DNA of 64,000 nt from Planctomycetota bacterium (GCA_020638735.1 JACKHZ010000008.1:620001-684000); one strand, 5' to 3'; shown: positions 9,057-18,435, numbered from the stretch's first letter. The notes: a model not told the origin generated them from the letters alone. Numbers and translations are program-made.

Positions 9057-11399
9057 TCACTTCGACAGCGGGACCATCAGCCGCTGCGAGCCGCGGAACT
9101 GACCGGTCTGCGGATCGAGCGCCCAGTCCTGGAACCACAGCGTCATCGGCGGCAATTCCTCCACCAGCGGCAACTGCCACTGCACCTGGTTGCCGACGGC
9201 CAGCGGCAGGTAACCGAGGTAGTCCGGCCCGGAGACCGGAACCAGCGCCTCGCACCCCGACCCGAACAGCGGATCGACGAGCGGGATGTTCGCGGTCGCC
9301 GTCGCCACCAGCACGACGTGCAGCGAATTGGACGGCGCCTGCAGCACCCGCGGGCCCGAGAACTCACAGCCGATGCGCTGCCGCTCGATCGACGGCCCGG
9401 CCGGACCGCCCCACAGCAGGTTCCAGCCACCGCAGCCATTCGCGTCCTTCGCCGCGAACGCAGGACTCACGTAGTCGAATCGACGTGTCCACGCCTCCGC
9501 GACACTGCCGTTGAGCAGCTGGTAGCAGAAGGTCGTGCCGCCCAGCTCGTCGCTGTGCGCGACGCCGGCGTGGCCGGGCACCGGGCCGCCGATCGTCGGC
9601 GGCGCGCTGGCGATGACGTCGGGCGCCTGCAGCGCACGGCCGCGATGGCCGACCCGCGTCGCGAGGATGGACACGCTGGCGTTGTCGCGCCAGGTCAGCG
9701 CCCAGTGCGACTGCGTGCCGCCGTTGAAGGCGATGGCCGACGGCACCAGCACGCGGTTGGCGTTGGCCTCGTGCGTCTCCAGCGGGAAGCCCGCGTCGGC
9801 GGTCGGCAGCGCCGCGCCGTGCGGCCAGTCGAGGCGACGGGTCAGGATGTCGACACCGGTCGTGTCCGAGACCTTGCCGATGCTCGCCGTCACCGTGGAG
9901 AACGCGAGGCAGTAGCGGCCGGCGCGGCCGTCGACGAGCGGGCCGAGCTTGTGCGAGCCAGGCAGGAACGACGGGCTCCACGTCGTCGCGGAGACCGCGC
10001 CGACCTGGTCGACCAGACAGCCGACCAGATCCCAGTCGTCGGCGGCGATCGCGTTCTCGAACGCCTGGCAGACGACGAAGCGCGAGTAGGCTGCGCCGCC
10101 TTCGGCCATGCGGTTGACGGCCGGACGCTCGTAGTCGAACGCCGGCGAATCGAGGATCGGGAACGGCGTCGACCAGGTCCCGGGCGCCGACGCGGTGTCG
10201 AAGAACGCGCCCCAGACGCTGCTGGTCCCCGTGTTGGTGAACGCCGTCGTGCCGTCCTCGCGCTGGAACACGACCAGCGCCCCGGTCCCGGTGCCGCCCT
10301 CGACGATGCCGCTGACCGCCGGCCGCCACAGGTGCGTGCCGACGCCCGGCGCGAGCGGCACCGCGCTCGAAGCCACCGTCGAGGTGCTGCCGCCGTCCCA
10401 CGTCACGGCGCGGATCTGCATCAGCGACAGCGAGGTGAACAGGCTCTGGTAGACCAGCACCCAGCGATTGGTCGCGGCGACGTGCGCGAGGCTCGGTTCG
10501 GACGCGGAGGTCGAGGCGAGCAGGTCCGCGAACACCTGGGTCGTCGCCGTGAACGGCAGCGCCCCGATCTTCGCGATCACGTCGGCGTCGGTCGCGGAGA
10601 AGTGGCGGGTGAAGGCACCGCAGGTGGTGATCGACGGCGCGACCGTCTCGGCCGCGAGGTCGACGTCACCCGGCGAGGACGCGGTGCCGAGCGAGCCGCC
10701 GTAGGCCGGCGTCAGCAGCGGATCGATCACCAGCGGGAAGTCGGCGTGCGCGAGGTCCGCCGCGGCGAGGCGCAACGTGATCGAGCGGCCGCTGACCGTG
10801 GTCTGCATGACGAAGCGATCGCCGTCGGCGTCGATCGCGACCGCGCGACCGTAGCGGACGATCGACGCGCCGGAGACGTCGCAGAAGACGATGTCGGCAG
10901 CGACGTTCTCGACCGCCTCGGCGGCGAGCATGGTGGCGCATTCGCCGGTGATGAGCAGATCACCCTCCCCCGCCGGGCGCGCGCGCAACACGAACGTCTG
11001 CTCGAGGCCGTGCGCGAGCACGTCGTAGGCCTCGGTCACCGGCCCGAGGGCATACTCGACGCGCCAGTCGCGCGTCGTCATCGTCGGCCGCGCACCGGCC
11101 GCGAGCAGCTCCGACGTGCCGACCCGCACCGAGGTCGTGCGCCACGCGAACGGCTGGTTGTGCGGATACGCCGCGCCGAGCTCCGGGTAGAAGGTCATGC
11201 CGCCGTCGAACTGCGCCTTGTAGGCCTCGCCCGCCGCCCAGACGCCGTAGGGCGCCTCGCCGGCCACGGTCGGGTGCGAGTGCACCGGCACGCACAGCGA
11301 CCCGGCGGCATCGGGCGGCGTGAGGTTCGGAGCCTGCGGATCGGGGGACTGGGCCACGAGCGGTGTGGCGCACAGCAGGGCGGCGAGGCGGAGGAACAT
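9057..11399 (-). CDS. large secreted protein, planctomycete surface type
   Basis: 780 residues. The ATG at 11399 gives a signal peptide (LRLAALLCATPLVAQ). The mature protein is beta-rich with many Thr/Ser/Gly runs. Residues about 250-650 look like a propeller-type repeat region (RWVLVYQSLFT, GALVVFQREDG, YCLAFSTVTAS, HWALTWRDNASV). The C-terminal 130 residues (from NGCGGWNLLWGGP) form a separate module with PLVDPLFGSGCEALVPVSGP and the ending QDWALDPQTGQFRGSQRLMV, a recurrent tail in this lineage. Extracellular, function unknown. Confidence 0.65.
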   Translation of the reverse strand: MFLRLAALLCATPLVAQSPDPQAPNLTPPDAAGSLCVPVHSHPTVAGEAPYGVWAAGEAYKAQFDGGMTFYPELGAAYPHNQPFAWRTTSVRVGTSELLAAGARPTMTTRDWRVEYALGPVTEAYDVLAHGLEQTFVLRARPAGEGDLLITGECATMLAAEAVENVAADIVFCDVSGASIVRYGRAVAIDADGDRFVMQTTVSGRSITLRLAAADLAHADFPLVIDPLLTPAYGGSLGTASSPGDVDLAAETVAPSITTCGAFTRHFSATDADVIAKIGALPFTATTQVFADLLASTSASEPSLAHVAATNRWVLVYQSLFTSLSLMQIRAVTWDGGSTSTVASSAVPLAPGVGTHLWRPAVSGIVEGGTGTGALVVFQREDGTTAFTNTGTSSVWGAFFDTASAPGTWSTPFPILDSPAFDYERPAVNRMAEGGAAYSRFVVCQAFENAIAADDWDLVGCLVDQVGAVSATTWSPSFLPGSHKLGPLVDGRAGRYCLAFSTVTASIGKVSDTTGVDILTRRLDWPHGAALPTADAGFPLETHEANANRVLVPSAIAFNGGTQSHWALTWRDNASVSILATRVGHRGRALQAPDVIASAPPTIGGPVPGHAGVAHSDELGGTTFCYQLLNGSVAEAWTRRFDYVSPAFAAKDANGCGGWNLLWGGPAGPSIERQRIGCEFSGPRVLQAPSNSLHVVLVATATANIPLVDPLFGSGCEALVPVSGPDYLGYLPLAVGNQVQWQLPLVEELPPMTLWFQDWALDPQTGQFRGSQRLMVPLSK

Positions 11400-11454
11400 G
11401 GTCCCCAGGTCATCCGGAGCCGCGCGCCGGTGTTGCAGGGAAGCCGCCGCCGCT

Positions 11455-12267
11455 TCAACTTCGACGTGTTGTCGCAATGCGCCCGTCGAGCCCGAGCCGC
11501 CGCACCAGCCAGTCGCCGAGCCGCGGCGACAGCACGCTGGCCCACTGCAGCAGCCGGATGTGCCACGGCACGATCACCTCGGCCTTGCCGCGCCGCATGC
11601 CGCGCAGCGCCGCGCGGGCGACGCGCTCGGCGGACACCTTGGCGGAGATCGCGGGCACTTCGAGGTCGTCGATCATCGGCGTGTCGACGCGGCCGGGCAG
11701 CGCGGTCGTCAGCGTGACGCCGGTGCCGCGCAGCCCCTGCCGCACGACGCCGGCCCAGCCGCGCAGCGCGCACTTGGCGGCGACGTAGGCGGCGTCGCGG
11801 GGCATGCCGACCACCGCGTCGAACGACGCGATCAGCAGCAGGCGCCCGCGGCGTTGCGCGGTCAGGATCGGCAGCGCCGCCTGCACCAGCTCGAAGCCGC
11901 TCCAGAAGTTGGCGGCCAACATCTGCTCGACGTCCGCGCGCGTGGTGTCGAGCGCCGGCTTGCGCAGGTAGGCGCCGGCGCTGGCGACCACCACGTCGAG
12001 GCGGCCGAAGTGGCGGAGCACGTGCGCGACCAGCTGCTGCACGGCCGCCGCGTCGGTTGCGTCGCACGGCACGACCAACGCTTCGCCGCCGGCCGAACGG
12101 ATCGCCGCAGCAACTTCCTGCAACGGCGCCTCGCGGCGCGCGGCGAGCGCCACCGCGTGGCCTTCGGCGGCGAGCTGCATCGCGATCGCGCGGCCGATGC
12201 CGCTCGACGCGCCGGTGACCAGCGCGACCGGACGTGGGCTCGTGGAGTTGTCGACGGATGCGGTCAC
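11455..12267 (-). CDS. short-chain dehydrogenase/reductase
   Basis: 270-residue classical SDR. TGASSGIG (18-25) binds NAD(P), S148 and Y161-x3-K165 (YVAAK) form the active site, and PGRVDTPM follows. The basic residues after strand beta2 (LAARRE) suggest NADP preference. The C terminus (WASVLSPRLGDWLVRRLGL) resembles membrane-associated SDRs acting on lipid substrates, which fits the divergent lipid kinase. The start is a GTG at 12267, 31 bp from the ATG of the kinase, so both share a short promoter region. Confidence 0.85.
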   Translation of the reverse strand: MTASVDNSTSPRPVALVTGASSGIGRAIAMQLAAEGHAVALAARREAPLQEVAAAIRSAGGEALVVPCDATDAAAVQQLVAHVLRHFGRLDVVVASAGAYLRKPALDTTRADVEQMLAANFWSGFELVQAALPILTAQRRGRLLLIASFDAVVGMPRDAAYVAAKCALRGWAGVVRQGLRGTGVTLTTALPGRVDTPMIDDLEVPAISAKVSAERVARAALRGMRRGKAEVIVPWHIRLLQWASVLSPRLGDWLVRRLGLDGRIATTRRS

Positions 12268-12298
12268 GACGAGGCGTCGCAGTATGCTCCGGCCCGCG

Positions 12299-13225
12299 AT
12301 GCCTGGCGACATCTTCGGAACGGATCGGCCGCTGACCGTGGTCGTCAATCCGGTCGCCGGCGGCGGGCGCGCCAGGCGCCGCGCCGACGCCGTGCAGCGC
12401 GCGCTCGCAGCCGCCGGCGTGCCGCTGGTCGTGCGCACCACGACGCAGCGCGGTGACGCGCAGCGCTTCGCCACAGCAGCGCCGGGCGCCGTGCTCGCGG
12501 TCGGCGGTGACGGCACCGTGCACGAGGTGCTCAACGGCCTCCCGGCGCGCGACGGCCGCTTCGGCCCGCTGGCCGTGCTGCCGAGCGGCAGCGGCGACGA
12601 CTTCGCCGCGGCGGCCGGCTTCGCCGCCGAGCCCGATGTGCTGGCGCAGCGCCTGCGCACCGGCGCGGTGCGCGCGGTCGACTGCGGCGAGGCGAGCTTC
12701 GTCACCAGCACCGGCGAACGCGTCGAGCGCTTCGTCAACGACGTCGGCGTCGGCTTCGAGGCCGACGTGGTGCGCGCGATCCAGGGCCTGCCGCTGCGCG
12801 GCAAGCTGCTCTACCTGACGGCGACGCTGCGCGCGCTGTGGCGACAGCGGCCGTTCGACGGCGAACTGCTCGTCGATGGCGTCACCGCCCCGGCGCGGCC
12901 GCTGCTGTTCGCGACCTTCTGCAACGTGCCGGCGATCGGCGGCGGGCTGCCGTTCGCGCCAGACGCGCAACTCGACGACGGTCGCCTCGACCTGCTCGAG
13001 GTCGCCGCGACATCGCGCCTCGGCACGCTGTCGCTGCTCGGCAAGCTGGTACGCAAGCGCCATCTCGCCGACCCGCGCGTGCGCGCCACCCGGGTCGCGA
13101 CGGCGACCGTTCGCTGCGGCAGGCCGGTGCCGCTGGCGATGGACGGTGAGTTCGTCGCCGCCGACGTCACCTCGCTGGCCGTACGCACCATGGCCCGCGC
13201 GCTGCTGTTGTGCGGCGCCGGCTGA
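12299..13225 (+). CDS. diacylglycerol/lipid kinase family protein
   Basis: 308 residues of the DAGK catalytic (YegS-like) family, phosphorylating a lipid head hydroxyl with ATP. VVNPVAGGGRARR (15-28) and GGDGTVHEVLNG (69-80) are the nucleotide-binding motifs, LPSGSGDDFA follows, and the C-terminal half has NDVGVGFEADVV. The ATG at 12299 is used; an in-frame ATG at 12284 is possible. It heads a run with the glycosyltransferase and the membrane TPR protein. Confidence 0.87.
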   Translation: MPGDIFGTDRPLTVVVNPVAGGGRARRRADAVQRALAAAGVPLVVRTTTQRGDAQRFATAAPGAVLAVGGDGTVHEVLNGLPARDGRFGPLAVLPSGSGDDFAAAAGFAAEPDVLAQRLRTGAVRAVDCGEASFVTSTGERVERFVNDVGVGFEADVVRAIQGLPLRGKLLYLTATLRALWRQRPFDGELLVDGVTAPARPLLFATFCNVPAIGGGLPFAPDAQLDDGRLDLLEVAATSRLGTLSLLGKLVRKRHLADPRVRATRVATATVRCGRPVPLAMDGEFVAADVTSLAVRTMARALLLCGAG

Positions 13226-13264
13226 ACGCGCTACCGTCCCCCGCTCGGCACCCGACGCCCCGGC

Positions 13265-14014
13265 ATGAAGATCTGCGCGCTGATCCCGACCCTCGACAAC
13301 CCGCACACGGTGCGTGCGGTCGTCGAGGCGCTGCGCGCCTTGGGCCTGCCGGCGGTCGTCGTCGACGACGGCAGCGGCCCCGAAGGTCGCGCCGCCTGCG
13401 CAGCGCTCGCGCGCGGCGGACTCGCCGACGTCGTGCACCACCCGCAGAACCGCGGCAAGGGCGCCGCCTGCCGCACCGGCTTCGCCCGCGCGCAGCAGCT
13501 CGGCTACACCCACGCGTTCCAGATCGACGCCGACGGCCAGCACGACCTCGCCGCGGTGCCGGCGTTCGTCCGGGCGGCGGAGCAGCACCCCGACGCGCTG
13601 ATCCTGTCGTACCCCGAGTACGACGCGACGGCGCCGCGCCACCGCATGGTCGCGCGGCAGATCACGCACTTCTGGGTCGGCCTCGAGGTCGGCGGCCGCG
13701 AGGTCATCAAGGACGGGCTGATCGGCTTCCGCATCTACCCGCTCGCCGCGGTGCACAAGCTGCGCGGCTTCGGCACCGGCATGGAGTTCGACGTCGACAT
13801 CGCCGTGCGGCTCGTCCGCCAGGGCGTGACGCCGATCAACCTGCCGGTCAAGGTCCGCTACCGCAGCAAGGACGAAGGCGGCGTGTCGCACTTCCGGCCG
13901 GTGCGCGACAACCTGCGGCTGGCGTGGATGCACAGCCGCCTGTGCACGCTCGGCTGCATGCGCTGGACGTTCCGCCGGCTGTGGCCGTTCGGCCGGCGCG
14001 CGGCGCGGGCGTGA
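13265..14014 (+). CDS. family 2 glycosyltransferase
   Basis: 249-residue GT-A glycosyltransferase, similar in layout to dolichol-phosphate mannose synthase types. IPTLDNPHTV starts the nucleotide-sugar fold, VVDDGSG is the first aspartate motif, and the metal-binding DAD (88-90, IDADGQHD) follows. NRGKGAACRTGF is the usual acceptor-side motif. It has no membrane helices of its own. The stop overlaps the next start (GTGA at 14011-14014), implying translational coupling to the polytopic membrane protein. Confidence 0.88.
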   Translation: MKICALIPTLDNPHTVRAVVEALRALGLPAVVVDDGSGPEGRAACAALARGGLADVVHHPQNRGKGAACRTGFARAQQLGYTHAFQIDADGQHDLAAVPAFVRAAEQHPDALILSYPEYDATAPRHRMVARQITHFWVGLEVGGREVIKDGLIGFRIYPLAAVHKLRGFGTGMEFDVDIAVRLVRQGVTPINLPVKVRYRSKDEGGVSHFRPVRDNLRLAWMHSRLCTLGCMRWTFRRLWPFGRRAARA

Positions 14015-15723
14015 CGTCGATGCCCCCAACACCAACAGGCGAGTCCGCGCCGAGCCTCTTCGCACGCCACCCGCGCGTGCTGCTGGTACTGCTGGTGCTG
14101 GCGGTCTGGTGGCCGGCGCTGCGCGGCGAGCTGGTCTACGACGACACGCTCAACTTCACCAACAACGAAGCGCTTCGCAGCTTCGATGTCGGCTCGCTGC
14201 TGACGAAGCCGTTCTTCCGCGAGCATCTGCACTACTGGCGACCGCTCGGATCGTTGCTGATGGCGATCGGCTATCGCGGCGGCCCGGTCGGCGTGCACGT
14301 GATCGCGCTCGCGGTGCACGCGGCGACGGTGGCGGTCGCGTTCGCGCTGCTGCGGCGCTGGCTCGTGCGCCCGACCGCGGCGTGGCTCGCCGCGGCGCTG
14401 TTCGCGGTGCACCCGGTGCACGCCGAGAAGCTGTGCTGGGCGTCGGCGCTGCCCGGCGGGATCGCCGTGCTGTGCACGCTGCTGGCGCTCGACGCGCAGC
14501 TGCGCTGGCTTGAACGCGGCGCCGCGCGCGTGCCGTGGACGATCGGCGCGTGGCTGCTGCTGGCGCTGCTGGCCAAGGAGAACGCGATCGTCGCGCCGCT
14601 GCTGTTCGCGGCGGCATGGTTTGCGCAGCCGGCGAGGACCGCGCGCGCCGCCGTGCGGTTGGCGGGCGCGACGTCGATCGCTGCCGGTCTGTGGTTCACG
14701 ATGCGCATGCTCGTGTTCGCCGGCGCGCCGGCGACCGACCCCACCAACACGATCGGCGCCGTGGGCTACGCCGCCGGCGCCGCCGAAGTGTGGCTGCGTC
14801 AACTCGAGCTGCTGCTGGCGCCGTATCCGCTGACCCCGTTTCGTTCGCTGCTCGGCACCGCGCCCGGCGCGAGCGCCAGCATCGGCCTGGCGTTCGTCGG
14901 CGGCGCCGCCCTGGCGCTCAGCGCCGCGGCCGTCGTGGCGCGCCGCCTGCCGGCGACGCTGCGCGCGCCGCTCGCGCTGCTGCTGCTGCCGCCGCTGCTG
15001 CCGGCGCTCGCCCACCCATGGCTCGGTGACTTCGTGCTGCAGGACCGCCACCTGTCGCTGCCCGCGCTCGGCATGGCGGCGCTGACGGTCGTGGCGCTGC
15101 GGCGGCTGCGCGGCGCGGCGGTGCTCGCGACCATCGGCTTCGCCGTCATGGCGTTCACGCAGTGCGATGTCTGGCGCGACCAGGCGAACCTGATCGACAA
15201 CGGCCTGCGCCACGCGCCAGGACGTGCCCAGGTGCAGGTGATGGCCGGCAACCTGCTGCTGCGTCGCGCCGAGGCCGGCGAACCGGCACAACTCGGCCCG
15301 GCCCGCGAGCGCTTCGCCCTTTCGCTCGAACTGCTGCGCCAGCAGGATCGCACCGGCACGCGCCTCGAAGCCGCGGCGCGCGTCGGCCTCGGTTGGTGCG
15401 AGCTGCGCGAGTGGCAGGCCGCAGGGCGAGGCCCGGCCGTCATCACCGAGTTCGAACGGGCAGCGCTGATCGACGACCAGCAGGTCGGCGCCTGGGTCGG
15501 CATCGGCACCGGCAAGGCGATGAGCGGCGAGCATGCCGCCGCCGAAGCCGCGTTCCGCCGCGCGCTGCAGCTCGACCGCGGCTGCGTCGAAGCGTGGTTC
15601 AACCTCGGCTACCTGCAGTTCGAGACAGGTCGCCGCGACGAAGCGCGCCGCAGCCTCGAGCAGGCGTTGCGGCTGGCGCCGGACCTCGCGCCGGCGAGGC
15701 AGATGCTCGAGCAGTTGCGCTGA
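14011..15723 (+). CDS. polytopic membrane protein with C-terminal TPRs (TMTC/GT39-like)
   Basis: 570 residues. About ten membrane segments (for example LLVLLVLAVWWPAL and ALLLLPPLLPALAHPWL) hold the first-loop signature ELVYDDTLNFTNNEAL and an HPVHAEKLCWASALPG loop, both typical of planctomycete TMTC-like membrane glycosyltransferases. Residues 420-570 carry TPRs (VEAWFNLGYLQFETGRRDEA). The GTG at 14011 overlaps the previous stop by four bases; an ATG at 14020 is the alternative. Likely partner of the upstream GT2 in transferring a lipid-linked sugar. Confidence 0.8.
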   Translation: MTSMPPTPTGESAPSLFARHPRVLLVLLVLAVWWPALRGELVYDDTLNFTNNEALRSFDVGSLLTKPFFREHLHYWRPLGSLLMAIGYRGGPVGVHVIALAVHAATVAVAFALLRRWLVRPTAAWLAAALFAVHPVHAEKLCWASALPGGIAVLCTLLALDAQLRWLERGAARVPWTIGAWLLLALLAKENAIVAPLLFAAAWFAQPARTARAAVRLAGATSIAAGLWFTMRMLVFAGAPATDPTNTIGAVGYAAGAAEVWLRQLELLLAPYPLTPFRSLLGTAPGASASIGLAFVGGAALALSAAAVVARRLPATLRAPLALLLLPPLLPALAHPWLGDFVLQDRHLSLPALGMAALTVVALRRLRGAAVLATIGFAVMAFTQCDVWRDQANLIDNGLRHAPGRAQVQVMAGNLLLRRAEAGEPAQLGPARERFALSLELLRQQDRTGTRLEAAARVGLGWCELREWQAAGRGPAVITEFERAALIDDQQVGAWVGIGTGKAMSGEHAAAEAAFRRALQLDRGCVEAWFNLGYLQFETGRRDEARRSLEQALRLAPDLAPARQMLEQLR

Positions 15724-15726
15724 CGC

Positions 15727-16083
15727 TCAGCGCGGCATCGCCGACGGGATGTCGTTGGCGGCGAGGAAGTCCATGAACGTCACCACCGGGACGCCGCGCT
15801 GCGTTGCCAGGACATACTCGGGCAGCTCGGCGATCGGGGTGAAGCCGTCGCCCGCCTCGTTGATCGGCCCGTTGCCGAGCACGACCAGCTGCACGTCGTC
15901 GCCGAACCGCTGCGCCACCTCGAAGCCGCGATCGCACAGCGTGCGGGTGAGGTTCTCCCTGGAGTAGGGCGCGCCGAAGCGGCCGAGCAGGAACACCGTC
16001 GTCGGCTCCCCCGCCTTCGCCGGCGGCGGCGACGAGCACGAGCAGGTCAGGGCGAGCAGACACACGAGGGACAGCGAACGCAT
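15727..16083 (-). CDS. small secreted protein with a BRCT-like fold
   Basis: 118 residues with a cysteine-containing signal peptide (LVCLLALTCSCSS), probably a lipoprotein. The mature 90 residues read like a BRCT domain: VFLLGRFGAPYSRENLTRTL (strand plus helix), DVQLVVLGNG (third strand), and LATQRGVPVVTFMDFLA (helix, strand, helix) as in NAD-dependent ligase C termini. BRCT domains are intracellular DNA-damage modules, so an exported one is unexpected. Last gene of the minus-strand unit starting at 18305, 90 bp after its neighbour. The fold assignment is by eye. Confidence 0.6.
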   Translation of the reverse strand: MRSLSLVCLLALTCSCSSPPPAKAGEPTTVFLLGRFGAPYSRENLTRTLCDRGFEVAQRFGDDVQLVVLGNGPINEAGDGFTPIAELPEYVLATQRGVPVVTFMDFLAANDIPSAMPR

Positions 16084-16173
16084 CGGGGCCTCCGGGGTAG
16101 TCGGTGCGCGGACGACGGCACGATAGCCGCGACACCGTCGTGTCACGACAGACGAATGCGCGTTCGCGGGCCG

Positions 16174-16821
16174 TCACTCCCTCACCCACCACCAGTCGCC
16201 GGTGCGCTGGCTGGTGCGATCGTCGCGCGACATCGGCGCAGCGCCCTTCGGCAGCCAGACCCAACGGTCCCAGTTGAAGGACCCGGTGCTGACGTCGGCC
16301 TCCAGCGCCCAGCGGGTGCCGTAGGTGTGCATGGCTTCGTCGCCGATGAGCACCTTCAACTCCGGCAGCTTCTCCGGCATGCGATCGAGCGCCTTCGGCA
16401 CGAGGTCGCCGACCTGTTCGGGCGGTGCGCCGCGCTCCTCGACGTAGCGCTGCAAGGCCGCGACCAGCGGCCGGGCGCGTTCGGCGGCGTTCTCGAAGCC
16501 CAGCCGCCGCAGGCGATCGCCCACCAGATCGACGACCACAAAGCCCAACAGCAGCATCAGCGCGCAGCACAACGTCGGCGCCGCGGCGCGGCGGGTCCTT
16601 CGGAACAGCATGCCGACCGCGCCAGGCAGCACCAACAGCAGCGCGATGCCCGGCACCAGCAGGTACAGCTCGAACGCCTGCAGACGCCAACCGAGACCGA
16701 CCAGGCACAGCGCGCGACCCAGCAGGTACGGCAGGTAGATCACGACGGTCAGCAGCAGCGCGGTCGGCACGTGCCAACGCCATTCCTGCACGGCGGGCGA
16801 GACGAAGCGCGGCTCGGTCAT
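16174..16821 (-). CDS. membrane protein with pseudopilin-like outer domain, paralogue 1
   Basis: 215 residues, three hydrophobic segments (about 15-40, 48-70, 80-100), then a soluble part with AERARPLVAALQRYVEE, LVPKALDRMPE and the ending GDWWWVRE. The soluble part resembles the outer region of pseudopilin-like proteins, but there is no prepilin peptidase site. It is a tandem paralogue of the gene at 16825, which ends in a matching GGNWFCVRF. Only 3 bp separate the two, so they are co-transcribed. Function unknown. Confidence 0.65.
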   Translation of the reverse strand: MTEPRFVSPAVQEWRWHVPTALLLTVVIYLPYLLGRALCLVGLGWRLQAFELYLLVPGIALLLVLPGAVGMLFRRTRRAAAPTLCCALMLLLGFVVVDLVGDRLRRLGFENAAERARPLVAALQRYVEERGAPPEQVGDLVPKALDRMPEKLPELKVLIGDEAMHTYGTRWALEADVSTGSFNWDRWVWLPKGAAPMSRDDRTSQRTGDWWWVRE

Positions 16822-16824
16822 CGC

Positions 16825-17445
16825 TCAGAAGCGCACGCAGAACCAGTTGCCACCGAGCGGTTCGGCGCTGCGCCGCTCGCCGGCGCTGCCGTTCGGCAGA
16901 TAGATGACGTCGTAGCCGTCACAGAGGCCGTCGTGGTAGCTCGCCAGCAGCACCCACGGCTGGCCGGGATGCGAGTCGTACAGTTCCATCTTCGGCACCC
17001 GCTCGGGCAGCGCGGCCAGGTAGTGCGGCACCAGGTTCTCGACCCGGGCCGGCAGATGGCCGTGCGAACCGACGTACAGCTCGACGGCAGAAGCGACCGG
17101 CTGCATCCGCTCGGCGGCGAATCGGAAGCCGACGTGGCGCAGGTGGTACGAGAGCCATGCGGACAACGGCATCGCGAACAGCAGCATCGACAGCGTGACG
17201 ATCACGCCGGGCCCGGCGCGGCGCGCGCTGGGTAGCGGCAACGACAGCAGGCAGAAGCCCGCCGTCGGCGCGCCGATCAGCACCAGCAGGAAGTACATCA
17301 ACTGCCATTGGAAGTCGTTCACGACGCCGAACACCGCCAACACGCCCGCCACCAGCAACGGCGCGCAGACGACTGCGGTGACCACCAGCGGGCGGCGCCA
17401 CGGCACGGCGTCGTCGTCTCGAGCGTGAGGGCGGCGGGACGTCAT
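16825..17445 (-). CDS. membrane protein with pseudopilin-like outer domain, paralogue 2
   Basis: 206 residues, same architecture as the gene at 16174: three hydrophobic segments, then AAERMQPVASAVELYVG, LVPHYLAALPERVP and a terminal GGNWFCVRF. The ATG at 17445 is 5 bp from the stop of the preceding lipoprotein gene. Divergence from paralogue 1 is large outside the aligned helix and the end, so the duplication is not recent. Confidence 0.65.
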   Translation of the reverse strand: MTSRRPHARDDDAVPWRRPLVVTAVVCAPLLVAGVLAVFGVVNDFQWQLMYFLLVLIGAPTAGFCLLSLPLPSARRAGPGVIVTLSMLLFAMPLSAWLSYHLRHVGFRFAAERMQPVASAVELYVGSHGHLPARVENLVPHYLAALPERVPKMELYDSHPGQPWVLLASYHDGLCDGYDVIYLPNGSAGERRSAEPLGGNWFCVRF

Positions 17446-17450
17446 CGGCG

Positions 17451-17870
17451 TCAGCGTAGCGGCAGCTCGGTCGCGGTGTCGGCTGCAGTCGCTTCCGAGG
17501 CCCATTCGGCGACAATCTGCTCGACGATCCGATCGCGTTGCTCCGAGGCACCAAACAGCCGCAACAGCGCGTCGCGGTCGCGACGGTCAATGGCGCGGTC
17601 GAGCTGTTCGTCGAAGACCGGTTCGGCATCGATGCGGGCGTCGTACCACCCCTTGTCCCACGCCCTCACCGCCGGCTCGACCGGACCTCGCCGACACATC
17701 GTGTGCCATCCCCACGCCATCGTCGCGTCGTACCCGCGGCGGTATCCGTCCAGGTAGTTCTCCGCCAACAACGGGTCGCCGCGCCACCGGGCCGGCACTT
17801 CGGGCACCGGAGGTGGCGCTGCGCAACACGCCAACCACGCGCAACAGATGACGACCAGCCAACGACGCAT
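17451..17870 (-). CDS. small lipoprotein, paralogue 1
   Basis: 139 residues. Lipobox LACC after a short hydrophobic segment (VVICCAWLACC). The mature part starts PPPVPEVPARWRGDPLLAE, then YLDGYRRGYDATMAWGW and CRRGPVEPAVRAWDKGW, and is very rich in Arg, Asp and Glu. It is a paralogue of the next gene upstream (17922). No known family. Confidence 0.6.
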   Translation of the reverse strand: MRRWLVVICCAWLACCAAPPPVPEVPARWRGDPLLAENYLDGYRRGYDATMAWGWHTMCRRGPVEPAVRAWDKGWYDARIDAEPVFDEQLDRAIDRRDRDALLRLFGASEQRDRIVEQIVAEWASEATAADTATELPLR

Positions 17871-17921
17871 GGCCGCTGTGACGGCGTGCCCTGAGCCGAC
17901 CTTCCGCCGAACCTTCACCAC

Positions 17922-18305
17922 TCACTTCGCCGGCAACAGCAACCGATCGGCGAGCTGCTCGCGTTCGTCGAGCGACGACAGCAGCGTCAACACGGCGCCG
18001 CGATCGTGCTCGTCGAGCGCGCGCTCGAGGCGCTCCGCCCAGACCGGCACGGCTTCGTCGCGCCCGGCTTCCAGACCTTCTTCCCAGGCCATCTGCGGCG
18101 CTTCGAGCGGCGCACGGCGACGGCACGAGGTCGAGAACAAGCGACCGCCCATCGCCGCCTCGTAGCCTTGGCGAAAGCCATCGCGGTAGCGCTGCGCCAG
18201 CTCGCGGTCGAAGCGCCAGCGGCCAGGGATCTCGGCGGGCTCCGGCGGCCGGGCCGCGCAGGCGGCGAACAGGCAGGACAAGGCGACGACGCACGAACGA
18301 CGCAT
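17922..18305 (-). CDS. small lipoprotein, paralogue 2
   Basis: 127 residues. Lipobox FAAC (ALSCLFAACAARPPEP), then EIPGRWRFDRELAQRYRDG, FRQGYEAAMGGRLF, CRRRAPLEAPQMAWEEG and a charged helical tail. It lines up with the gene at 17451 along its whole length (RWR, YxDGxRxGY, CRRxxPxE, AWxxG). First gene of the five-gene minus-strand unit, divergent from the sulfatase. Confidence 0.6.
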   Translation of the reverse strand: MRRSCVVALSCLFAACAARPPEPAEIPGRWRFDRELAQRYRDGFRQGYEAAMGGRLFSTSCRRRAPLEAPQMAWEEGLEAGRDEAVPVWAERLERALDEHDRGAVLTLLSSLDEREQLADRLLLPAK

Positions 18306-18435
18306 GCCGGTGCGACGGCTCACGCGGCGACTCCTTCCCGGCGAAGCGCTCGTCGCGCGACACCGTCGTTGTGCCCCGCCGCGGGCTTCGCCAGCATGGC
18401 GGCTCGCAGCGCCCCACGGCGTCGCGGCATCCCCC

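Noticed and set aside
8043..11717. 1224-codon plus-strand open frame
   Set aside because: Shadow of the minus-strand genes at 7320 and 9057, with no domain or low-complexity-free stretch.
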